A stretch of DNA of 24,827 nt from assembly GCA_013054445.1 (NCBI GenBank), contig JAAMPI010000830.1, positions 1 through 24,827 of the forward strand, given 5' to 3'. This stretch comes from Cudoniella acicularis. Lineage: Eukaryota; Ascomycota; Leotiomycetes; Helotiales; Helotiaceae. Positions within the stretch are counted from its first letter, which is position 1. Every line of letters starts with the position of its first letter. The translations under genes were made by a program, and so were the position numbers. Shown piece after piece: positions 10,530-19,470 of the stretch. The notes below the pieces were generated by a model. That model had not been told where the DNA came from. It did not search any database and saw only the letters and a program-made list of their open reading frames with translations.

Positions 10530-11500
10530 AAATGTCGTGAAGGGAGATGAGTTCCCTTTCTGGTTTGAAGGTGTAGGTAGCGATTGTGTAAAATAATTGT
10601 GGATAATTTCACAGGCACTGATGATTCACAGCTCGTTGAAGCAATGTGTTAAAGAGAGTTGTAGATTGGTAAAGAAGGGAGGAAGAAAGGACCGAAGGAG
10701 CCCTTTTATGCTTCGAAGGTAGAGGCAGTGAATTCGTAAACGATTGTGGTGGAGGATAGCGATTGTATGAAGTGATGGAAGAACCAAGCTAGCACTAGCA
10801 ATACACAGCTTCTTGAAGTAAGGTGCGAAAGATAGTTGTAGGTTGCTGAAGGAGGGAGGGAAGAGGAGGGAAGAGGAGGGAAGAGGTCCTTTTATAGACC
10901 CAAGGTCGAGGATGAATCCTTGAACGATTGTAAGTGATTATAAGCAAAGGTAACGACTGGAAACAGCCAAACCAGCACTGCAAATGCCTAGTTGGTAGGA
11001 CGTTGGAGAGTGTGGTTTATTGTGTAAGAGGGAAGGAGGAGGGAGGAGGAGGGAGGAGGGAGGAGGAGGGAGGAGGAAGGAGGGAAGAGGTCCTTTTATA
11101 GATCCAAGGTAGAGGTAGCGAATCTGTAATCGATCTTAAGCGAAGGTAGCGGCCATGTGAAGTGGCTTTAGAGACTTCTGTCAGCACTTAAGATAAGTAA
11201 TTGGCAAGATGCTAAAGAGTGGTTGGTTATGAAAGAGGGAGGAGGGGGGAAGAAGCGAAGAGGTTCTTTCATAGACCCAAGGTAGAGGCAGTGAATCTGT
11301 AAGCCATTATAAGCAAAGGTAGCGACTGTGTGAAGTGACTGCAAAGCGCTAAGCCGGTACTGAAGATGCGGAGCTGGCAAGATGTTAAAGAGAGTTGTTG
11401 GTTATGAAAGAGGGAGGAAAGAGAGAAGAAAGAGGAAGGCGGGAAGAGGTCCTTCTATAATTTGAAGAGAGAGCTAGCGAATCTGTAAGCGAGGGCTAGT
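10530..11500. repeat. Six-unit diverged tandem array with promoter-like units (period about 150-204 bp)
   Basis: Each unit has, in plus-strand order: a purine tract (GGGAGGA/GAAGAGG), a CCTTTTATAGACCCAAGG-like box, GTAGAGGTAGCGAATCTGTAA, a CGATTGTAAGC-like stretch, AAAGGTAGCGACTGTGTGAAG, then GTTAAAGAGAGTTGTTGGTT leading to the next purine tract. The CCTTTTATA landmark (or its degraded form) falls at 10554, 10702, 10888, 11092, 11264 and 11451, with spacings 148, 186, 204, 172 and 187. Read on the minus strand, units at 10888 and 11092 give TATAAAAGG followed immediately by a CT-rich tract; the others are degraded (CATAAAAGG, CTATGAAAG, TATAGAAGG). Length variation comes mostly from the purine tract. 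Confidence 0.75.
11041..11070 (+). other. G-quadruplex / triplex-prone purine tract
   Basis: Four GGG runs at 11041, 11051, 11058 and 11068 are separated by AGGAGGA, AGGA and AGGAGGA, meeting the G3+N1-7 pattern. It lies in a longer near-pure purine, partly mirror-symmetric stretch (about 11029-11090), a composition that can also form H-DNA. A similar AGGGAAGAGG-rich tract precedes the unit at 10888. Confidence 0.6.
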
Positions 11501-11735
11501 AATATCTTAGGCAATAGTAACTCAAATATTCTGAGATATTGAAGAGAAAATAAGATGATAAATTCCCGAAATTAATTAAGTCGCCGAAGTACTTTCGGCT
11601 TTTCTTGTTCTTGACAGAGTATAACAAAATAATACCTTAAACAATGGTGACTCACATCTTCTGAGGTATTAAATACATAAGGAGATGATAAACTCCCGAA
11701 GATAGTTAAGTAGCCGAAGTACTTTGAGGTTAGCT
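11501..11735. repeat. 130-bp tandem pair, each with an inverted repeat
   Basis: Two copies start at 11501 and 11631. Each opens with inverted arms 20 nt apart: AATATCTTAG/CTGAGATATT (11501-11510, 11531-11540) and AATACCTTAA/CTGAGGTATT (11631-11640, 11661-11670). The first 40 bases differ at 8 positions. Both continue with GATGATAAA(T/C)TCCCGAA and GCCGAAGTACTTT; in copy 1 this last part forms a perfect 6-bp hairpin GCCGAA/TTCGGC, which is broken in copy 2. Confidence 0.7.
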
Positions 11736-12019
11736 GGAATGACAAGAGTTATCTTCGGGGAAGGTGGCGGCAGTATGAGAATGGATGTTCGAGATGCTTA
11801 GTGGTGATGGATGGCCGCTGTATTTAGTTCGAAAGAGGAAGAGCGAAGGTGAGTGGAAATTTTTCGAGCGTGTTGACTCCTAATCTTTGTTAAGGACCAA
11901 ACATACTCGACTTGTAGCCGTAATAAGGTCTAGGTTCTCGGTTGGTCCGGAAGATGACAATTACCTTGCTCGTGTAGGTTATTGTGGATAACAAAATGTA
12001 GAGCTAATAGAATCAAACT

Positions 12020-12690
12020 TTTCGCGCAATAGTAATTGAGCAGAAGTGGGGGTTTAGGAAGTTGGCGATGCAAAGAGCAATTGCCAGAGTGGAATTTGGA
12101 AATGTAGATATTGGGTGGGGTTTGAAGGAAGGAAGAGAAGGCGAGATATGGTGTAAGAGTGATGTAAATATCAGGTGCTCACAGAGAGAATGGAATGAAC
12201 TTGCAATGTGAATTACTGTCAGAAGTAAAAGGGTGAATTCCGTACTCGATAGTGAGCTGTAGAAACAGAAAGGCGAGAAGGTCAACGAAGCAAGAGCGGT
12301 TGCGACGAGTGGGGTTGAAGAACGGAAATGTTGGATGAGGTTTAAAGGAGGGGAGGGATAGCGAGATACGATGTAAGAATGACAAAAATATTAGGTGTTC
12401 GCAGAAAAGATGAAGACCACAAAAAGAATTGAGATTAGGAGAAAAGGGGGTGAATTTACCTAGGTATTACTCGATAATGAGCTACAGAAACAGGATAGCA
12501 AGAAGATAAGTGAGGCGACAGCAATTGCGATAGTTGAAGTTGACAATTGGAAATATCAAGCGCGGCGCAGAACAAGAATGAAAATATGAATAAACAAAGG
12601 AGAAAGCCAATTTGGTATTTGATGAGGTAGTGAATTGGAAGAAAGGAAGGCGTGAGGAGTAAAAAGGCAAGAGCGAAAGATTAGTTGACG
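12020..12690. repeat. Second tandem array, about 220-225 bp period, three diverged copies
   Basis: ACTCGATAGTGAGCTGTAGA at 12244 recurs as ACTCGATAATGAGCTACAGA at 12469. GCGAGATATGGTGTAAGA at 12141 recurs as GCGAGATACGATGTAAGA at 12361. A purine tract precedes the latter element in each copy (about 12124 and 12343). The first copy is poorly bounded at its left end and the third is incomplete. It shares the purine-tract design of the 10.5-11.5 kb array but not its sequence. Confidence 0.65.
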
Positions 12691-13017
12691 CGAAGACAAA
12701 GACTACTAAGATTCAGAAAATGTGCCTGTCTAGATACTATAAAATGCAACATTAGAAAATTAGAAAGGTGGGTAAGCTTGATGCATTATTATGATTGCAA
12801 TCAACTTAATCGTTTCAAATTTTCAAATTCCTTCTGTGGTGTAGAGAAATCGGGTGGTAGTCTTAACCCAACCAGGCTACCCCTGTATTCAAAGGTGCGA
12901 CCCTTGCGAAAAAGATTGAGAGTGGCTTGAGAACATATCATACGGTTTTAGAGTAACATTGTTGAAGTATTTTGGGTATTATTCAATACAATTATTACAG
13001 AGGTTGCAACTTATACC

Positions 13018-14775
13018 TCAATCATTCCACTCTTTATAACTCTTCTGCCTCTGCCTAGTGTTCCAACCAAGCTTACCAGATATGCTGTTGACCCAGTCTT
13101 CAGAGCGCCTTCCTTGTTGCATAACATTTGCAAAAGGGTATCGACTTGCACTTATCGTGACATAATCTCCTGGTTTTAACTCAACTCTTTCTCTCCCATC
13201 AAAACTTGCCCAACTGCTTGTTCTCGCATCATACGGAACGCCAATACGGAGCACTATCGTATCTGGGAGGATAATTGGACGGAATGACAGCGTATGAGCG
13301 CAGATGGCGGTAACAAGTATGACTGGGTTTTCTGGGTGACAGAGAGAACCACCGGCTGCTAGGTTGTACGCTGTTGAGCCAGTCGGTGTGGCCACGCAGA
13401 GGCCATCTGCTTGCACAGAAGTGAAGTGTTCGTCATCTCCAAAAATTTCGGTCGAGGACATGGCTTTGAGGAAATTTAGACTAGTTTAGAAAAAGACAGA
13501 GAGGTGCACTTACTTGGATTAGGGCCGCGATCAACGACGATATCATTTAAAATCTCGTACGTGCCGTCAGGTTTATGCGTTCTTTCGTCTTCTTTTTCTT
13601 CTCCAACCAGTTCCTCTACCAGATCTCGAGTCCTATTGATATCGTCTTCACCGTTGCTAGCCTGGGTTTTCTCATCTTGAAGTATAGAAGCCTTTTTGTT
13701 CTGGCTCCTCATGACAGTTCCCTCGAACCTCAGCCTTAAGCTTATCGTGACGCCATCTCTGAACGATTTCGTTAATGTATCTTGAAATTCGTCGTAGTCG
13801 AATTTGGTCAGGAACCCTAAGCTTCCTAACGCAAAACTTAACACCGGTGGGACTATTCGCTGAAACAACCAACTCGCGTAAAGAACTGTTCCATCGCCTC
13901 CCAGAGTGACAACAAAATCGAAAGTGTGTGGTCTTGTTCGGCACATGTCGTTACTCCAGTACCTCAGTCGTCTCTCCGCCCTCCTTTCCTCGCCATTGGC
14001 TTCCCCCCTCTCCGCCTTCTCGGCATATTCTTTATCAATTTCTGCCAGCAGGCCTTTGGAATCAAACTTTTTGTTGCCTCTCAGAGTGTTTTCAACCCAG
14101 ACAATGTATCTAACTTCACGGTCTGGGCTGAGTAACCATTTGGCCACTTCTCTCGTGTTTGTGATCAGGTTCTCGTCGTAGGCCTTGGTGAGAAGAAAGA
14201 CATTCCTGACTTTAAGTTTGAGCCGTATACTTCCCAGGCGTTTGCTTAACTCTCGAACCCCCCAGGCCATATCTGAGAGCTGCTTCTTTGTGAGAAGCCG
14301 ACTGTGCACCGCGTGCAGCTTTTCATCTCCTTGCAGAATTTCGTACTCTTTTTTTCCCCCGGCATGCTTAGCTTCAAGGCGTTCTTTCCAGGCCTTCTCG
14401 TCTTCCTGTCCCGATGTTTCTCCACTGATTCTGTCCTTGGGCTCTACTCTGGACTTTTCATCGAAACCCGTGGATGAGCCACATGTTCCATCATCTGCCA
14501 AAGCCTCGGCGATGCCTTGGAGCCCACCAGTATTAGACTCTCCATGCTTTCTCTGGCTCTCCAATAACGCATGTACGTAGCATTCCGTATTTTTTCTTCG
14601 CAGAGTCGGGGATGTATTATCAGCTGCAACGAGGGATGACTTGCGGCGGTGGGCATTCTGCGGATCGAAGACGACCTGTGATGATTCATGAGCATGACAG
14701 ATCTTCAAGGCAGGGTCTGAAGAATAAGTATACCTCTAGAGCATGTTGATATTCGCTATCGCTGGCACTGGACAT
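13018..14775 (-). CDS. NAD kinase (ATP-NAD kinase), Utr1/Yef1-like
   Basis: Phosphorylates NAD (or NADH) with ATP to make NADP(H); no targeting peptide is seen, so probably cytosolic. Exons are 14734-14775, 13514-14675 and 13018-13463; introns 14676-14733 (58 bp) and 13464-13513 (50 bp). All phases fit and the product is 549 aa. The start is the ATG at 14775, giving the short exon MSSASDSEYQHALE before VVFDPQN. The N-terminal 130 residues are polar and variable. Catalytic hallmarks are GGDGTVLY (G273-T277), LGSLGFLTKF, and the second splice restoring PNPTMSSTEIFGDDEH, followed by ADGLCVATPTGSTAYNLAAGGS (from about 420). A hydrophilic insert (about 335-385, Asp/Glu/Lys-rich) lies between the two halves of the kinase fold, as in other filamentous fungi. 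All motifs are intact, so it should be active. The gene points into the C-poor repeat block, with its stop at the edge of it. Confidence 0.93.
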
Positions 14776-17700
14776 GTACTTTCACGGTAGAAGTTAGCCA
14801 ATTGACTTCAGGCCTTGGGGTGGACTGGGAATACATCGTCATGATGAGGGGAAAGTGGCCCTGGCCCCTCGTATTGCTCACGGGGAGGCAGATTGATTTT
14901 TGGAGGTATTGGCGCTGTCATTATTGTTCCTGTCGGTAGGCTGCGCGGGGATGTTGAGGATTGCAGCATTCGCGAGCAAGCTCAAGGCCGCTGTTCGCTT
15001 TCACTCGCATTTCTTCTAGCAGCATTCTCGATGCGCATGCGTAGTAATCACAAAGCACTGCATCAACAAAACCATCGAGGAATTCACATTGATTTGCCGC
15101 CAAACGGAACTCCCGTCTGTGAGATCAGCACAGGTACAATTCAGAGGAGTTATGCGTGGCTTGATCTGCTTCTGCTCATAGAAAATAAATAACAAAAGCG
15201 ATCGGAAGCCTCCACTGTGTGCCTACACAGCAACAGCAACAGCAGGCTACCCCGCCAACGGCTCTTATCGATAAGCCCCTTTTCAACGGCATTTGACCCC
15301 TCCCCCTCTTCGGACCTCTGCACTCTGCACTTCTTGTCGCCATTGGACTACTGGTATCATGCAAGAGATGACTCTCGACGCGTCGCAGGAATACCGAGCT
15401 GGGCAGAGCACTTCGTACAGTGCAACTCTCCTTCATCGATTGGCTCGGCGGTCAAGACAAACAAAGCAGCAGAGCAGCATTCGGTCTCCCGGCTCCTCTG
15501 GTGCGGTTGCTGACGGTCTAGTCCTTCGCAAAATCACATCGCCAGTTTCTTCGGTCTTGACCGCCGCCCAAACACACAACCTTGGCTTTCTATATCTCAT
15601 ATGACACCGAGCCCGCCGGCAGGGAGGTGGAGGTGGAGAAGCAAGTGCAAGTGCAAGTGCAAGTGCAATCAAGGCATCATGCTGTGGCCTGTCGTCGACT
15701 CGTCAACCCATCACAGGACAAGACCGGCCTGAGCCTGCAAGAATCAACCTTCAAGGGTTTCTTCTTGAATTGACTCTGACCGCCTGGAGCGCGAGACTCG
15801 GGAGGGGGACACGCCCGTTGCACTTGGCCCCCGTGGAGTCGCAACGGTTCAACAGAAAGAATCAATTTTTGCCTTCACACGAGCATTACTGTCGTATCGG
15901 ATGGCTTCGCGGCCATTCTCATTCTCCCGCCCACCTGCATTATTCCTCGAAGCAAGTAGGTCAATTTGCACCTGCACTATCCATCACCCCCAAGTTCCAA
16001 CGCACGGATTTCACACAGCAGTTGGAGCCCAGTCTCAAAAAGCGGCCCGCAAGCCTGAAATTCATACTCTATGGAGGACCTCGGCTACGTTATGAAAGCG
16101 GAGGAATCATTGCTTTTTTCGTTGCCGGTATTACGGAACCGTCTATGCCGTATCATTACCGTGCATGGTGGTAGGTCGCTCACCTTGACTTGCAGCAATC
16201 TCGAAAACGCGGACGTGGACGCAGCGGGAATAGACACTCTTGTGGCTGAGTTCTAGATGCAAAGCGAGCAGCGAATTTGAGCCTTGAGATGTCTCCTTGC
16301 TGCAGCTACCATTATCTTAGCCAGCTATCGAGAGACGTACAGCACTGTCCATGGTATGCGAGGCGCAAAGGTCCATGTCTGGCGGCAGCGGTGCGTCTGC
16401 AGCAGAAACAGTTCTGACTTCTAGGGGCGCCTCAGCGTCGAACATCTTGAACAAGACTCCGAAGTGCAGGCGCGCGAGGTGCTGATGCACATCGTGACAG
16501 CCTGCAAGGCTTCAGCTGGCAAGTGGGCGTTTATTTTAGTGGTCGTCATGAGACGAAACCGGGGCCAGAGGACAGCAAAAACAGCAATTCCGAGAGAGGC
16601 TTGCGAATGCCAAAGATGGGGATTACGAAGTGCTCTACTCCCTACTTCGTACACCTCGTGCGGAGCAAGTTATCCCAGCGAGTAATGGTCATTTTTGGGG
16701 ATTGCTGCGGATGGACGGACGAGTTCTTGTGCCGCAGGGGAATCGACGCTGTTTTGACGCTCTGCGCAGCATGATGTATTTTTTGCTGGAATCCCCCCTC
16801 TTCCGTTCTCGTACCCCGAGTCCCCGACAGTACCTACTACGGTACCACGAGCTCATCCATCAGCAGTCAAACGTCAAGGAAATGAAACTTCGTACTATTC
16901 CAGCCGGCTCAGGAGCCCGAACTCAAAATATCCACTCTCTTCACCAAAGACAGCTTAACTGTGCCGGCTTATTGCATCATCTAAGCAGGTACCGTCTGCG
17001 ACACAATAAATTTAATCTGGCAAGTCAGGCAACCCAGCTTCCTCAACGAGCCATCTCGATTTTTCTGAATGTATCCTATCCTGAGATCAGCCAGTCTCAA
17101 ACCTAGGCTCTTAGCTCCTTGCCTTTTCTTGCGCATAGGGCCAAGGCTTGGGGTGTGTTTTCGTCATCTCCGCTCCAGTCTTTTCTTACCGATTATTGTT
17201 TTGGCGTCGCAATCAATTTCTGGTTCACCCTTCACGCGGGGTGTGGGACTGAGCCGTGGATGAGACCGTGATGTCGTGCCAATTTTCATCAATCCCGACT
17301 GTTGAGACGGTCGAAAATGGTATTGTGAATCATGTGAACATCAGCTCGCTCCCAAAAGGGTCGGGAAAGGGTCCGTCATCAGCTGCAAGATGCAAACGAA
17401 GATCAGAGGATTTTAGAATTCATGGAGGCGCCCATCATGACTCTCATGGACTATGGTAACCTCACGGCTCAAGAAAACCACTCCCCGCGGCCTGCGGGCT
17501 TTGGACCGAAGCCAGCGCATACGGACTGAAGACAACGAATTTTTAAACGCCCTTTCATGATTAAGACCGAGGCCGACCACGCTCGCATGCAAGCTGGAAT
17601 AATTGGGACCCCTTTTAACTCAAATTTAGATCAAAATGGTTGCATGGTTAGGCTACGAAAGGAGGATCATCCACTCTTGACTTGTCATCTGCTCAAACAG

Positions 17701-18003
17701 ATTGTGTTTGTAAGGATGGCCAATCTAACTTGAAGTCTCAATCAAGGATGTTAGCTTTGCAGAATGAAAATTGACCTACGGCTCTACCCCGTACGAGGGT
17801 TGCCATCTTGCATTCTCGCCTGTCCGGCATCCACGCGACGGCATCCTCATCCTCAATTCGTAAGACTTTTTTGTATGACCTCCAAGAGGCGGCTGATCTC
17901 ATCAAGTCTCGGAAGCCTAGAACTCACAATGGTCCACAGATTCGTAACCTCCGGCGGCAATTGTCGAAGCTGCTTCAACCTATTTCAAGCTTACACAGGA
18001 CGA

Positions 18004-18067
18004 GTCAACCATATGGAGTAGCGTTGACCACTACTGCCAGAATTTCTGGGCTTAACTAGTGGTTGAC
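18004..18067. repeat. Nested inverted repeats
   Basis: Inner palindrome CCAGAA-T-TTCTGG (18037-18049) lies between arms ACCACTA (18027-18033) and TAGTGGT (18057-18063). Outside these, GTCAACC (18004-18010) is complementary to GGTTGAC (18061-18067), which overlaps the right middle arm. A transcript could fold into one extended hairpin. GTTGAC also occurs as a direct repeat at both sides. Confidence 0.55.
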
Positions 18068-18514
18068 TAGGCTGAATCTTTGGGAGGCGCTGAAGAGGCG
18101 TTTCTTGCCATCGGATGTTTCACAAGCGCTACAGAATTCGTTTGCACGGCCTTTTCTCATCACGATCTCAAAAGCGAGTGGGTTGCATGTCGCGGTTACA
18201 GCCCCAGATGATCAGCGGTGGAGGTTATTAGTACATGCAAATAGACGGTCTCAGCAGTTCTCGCCACGCCTCGCAGAAGGAATTTGCCCGGAAAAGGATC
18301 CTGCAAGCTGTGTTCTGCAACGATTTTGGACATGGCTGATGGTCACTGCAACGAGGATAAGGATAAGGATGCCCATATTGGAGGTTTCAAGATTCACACC
18401 GCACCGATCACCACGCCGCGGTACGAGAGCGCTAGAACGCGCCACTATTTGTTCAAAGGCTTTGCCTTGCCAATATTTTACTGGTCAGGGGTTGGTGAGA
18501 AGCCCCCTTGTACA

Positions 18515-18533
18515 CATAGGCGGACCGCCTATG
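18515..18533. promoter_or_regulatory. Perfect 19-bp palindrome with CGG-A-CCG core
   Basis: CATAGGCGG-A-CCGCCTATG: nine-base arms around a single A, with no mismatch. The centre is CGG-N-CCG, the inverted CGG-triplet arrangement bound by dimeric Zn2Cys6 regulators of fungi. Function is inferred from this pattern only. It is about 4.1 kb upstream of the next start codon. Confidence 0.5.
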
Positions 18534-19446
18534 ATGCACATCATTTCTGGTCCAATAGTCGCCAGTCCTCAGTTTTGTCAAAACATGACGGTGGCGAGGT
18601 GGGCCGAAATTCGAGAGCAGTTGGTTTGAGCGGTCAGACACGATGTTAAGAACCCAATCGGGGACGAGGAACAATGCTTGTTACGGCGAAAGATACACCA
18701 CGCGGTCAGTTGCATTATTATGGGGGACCCGTATACCTGTATAAGTCAGATCAGGCTGAAGATATCCAACCTGTTTCCAGGAATCCAGGTAAAGGAGTGA
18801 TGTGTGTGCCACGCCTCACACTCTGCTCCGTGCCTCCGATGAGCCCTTTGTTGATTTGAAGGAGAAAAAAAAATCAACTTCCAGAACACCGCGTGCCTCC
18901 ACTATGCAACGTGGGACGTGGAACAAACTTAAAGACTTTTGCCCAAGACTCAAGAGTAAGAATCAAGACAGAAGGCCTGCCCCCAGCCTTGTCGTGGGTT
19001 GGCTCTGGCAAACTACGAGAAGCCGAAGATGACACGACTAACGCGGCTCTGTCATCCATGTCTCGAACCCCCTTTTTTCGAGTGACGATGAACGATCAGA
19101 TGTCTTCGCGAAAAAAAAAAACGCTTCCTAGACCCCTGCCCCGCCCTGTGAAGCTGCAAGACCCAGCTTTCGGATATTATGCGAGTCGCTACCGCTTCAT
19201 TGGCTGCGGGCTTTCCCTTCTGCTCTGCAAGGACGTCGAGCAGGGGTTGCCAAAGACACGCCGTCATTCCGGAGGACGGAAGTGCTGGAAACGGGCGCAT
19301 ATCGATCCCTGAGATGATGGGATCGACGTTCTTCGACGACACCGAGAAGTGGCAGGGGCCCAAAGAAGCCCATCCAGTGCAGCTGCCAGGAGTACCGCAG
19401 CCAGCCCTGGAAAGCTGTTTCGTTCCCGTCCAACTTGACAACTCCT

Positions 19447-19470
19447 CCTGTACGGTTACTACGGTACAGG
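19447..19470. repeat. Inverted repeat CCTGTAC / GTACAGG
   Basis: Seven-base perfect arms (19447-19453 and 19464-19470) are separated by 10 nt. No function is suggested by the surroundings. Confidence 0.4.

Larger units (their letters stand above)
9060..12990. repeat. C-poor, G/A-rich gene-free block made largely of diverged tandem repeats
   Basis: About 3.9 kb without a supportable gene. The plus strand is strongly skewed: direct counts in three 60-base lines give G/C of 20/7 (9541-9600), 21/7 (10381-10440) and 23/5 (12061-12120). The flanking genes and the right half of the window do not share this. ORFs here are all short and mostly minus-strand, Ser/Leu/His/Pro-rich by composition only. 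Several distinct diverged repeats occur inside and are listed separately. There is no reverse transcriptase, transposase or obvious terminal repeat. RIP is a poor explanation because it would deplete C and G equally. Confidence 0.8.

Noticed and set aside
10175..10618. 147-codon minus-strand ORF in the C-poor block
   Set aside because: Its composition (Ser, Leu, His, Asn, Tyr) follows from the T/C-rich strand. It overlaps the first unit of the tandem array and no other unit preserves the frame.
9060..12990. RIP-mutated transposon
   Set aside because: RIP lowers C and G on both strands. Here only C is low on the plus strand while G stays high, and no transposon protein remnant is readable.
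15293..15604. Small ORF beginning at MQEMTLDASQ (ATG about 15359)
   Set aside because: The context is acceptable but there is no family similarity, and it is surrounded by overlapping ORFs; not enough to call a gene.
18063..18629. 188-codon plus ORF as a gene
   Set aside because: It starts at a non-ATG codon inside the nested hairpin, has no recognised motif, and overlaps other equally long ORFs (18284-18649, 18251-18445).
19050..19080. tRNA B-box-like GTTCGAGAC on the minus strand
   Set aside because: The flanking bases do not form a T stem, and no A box or acceptor stem is found at the right distance.
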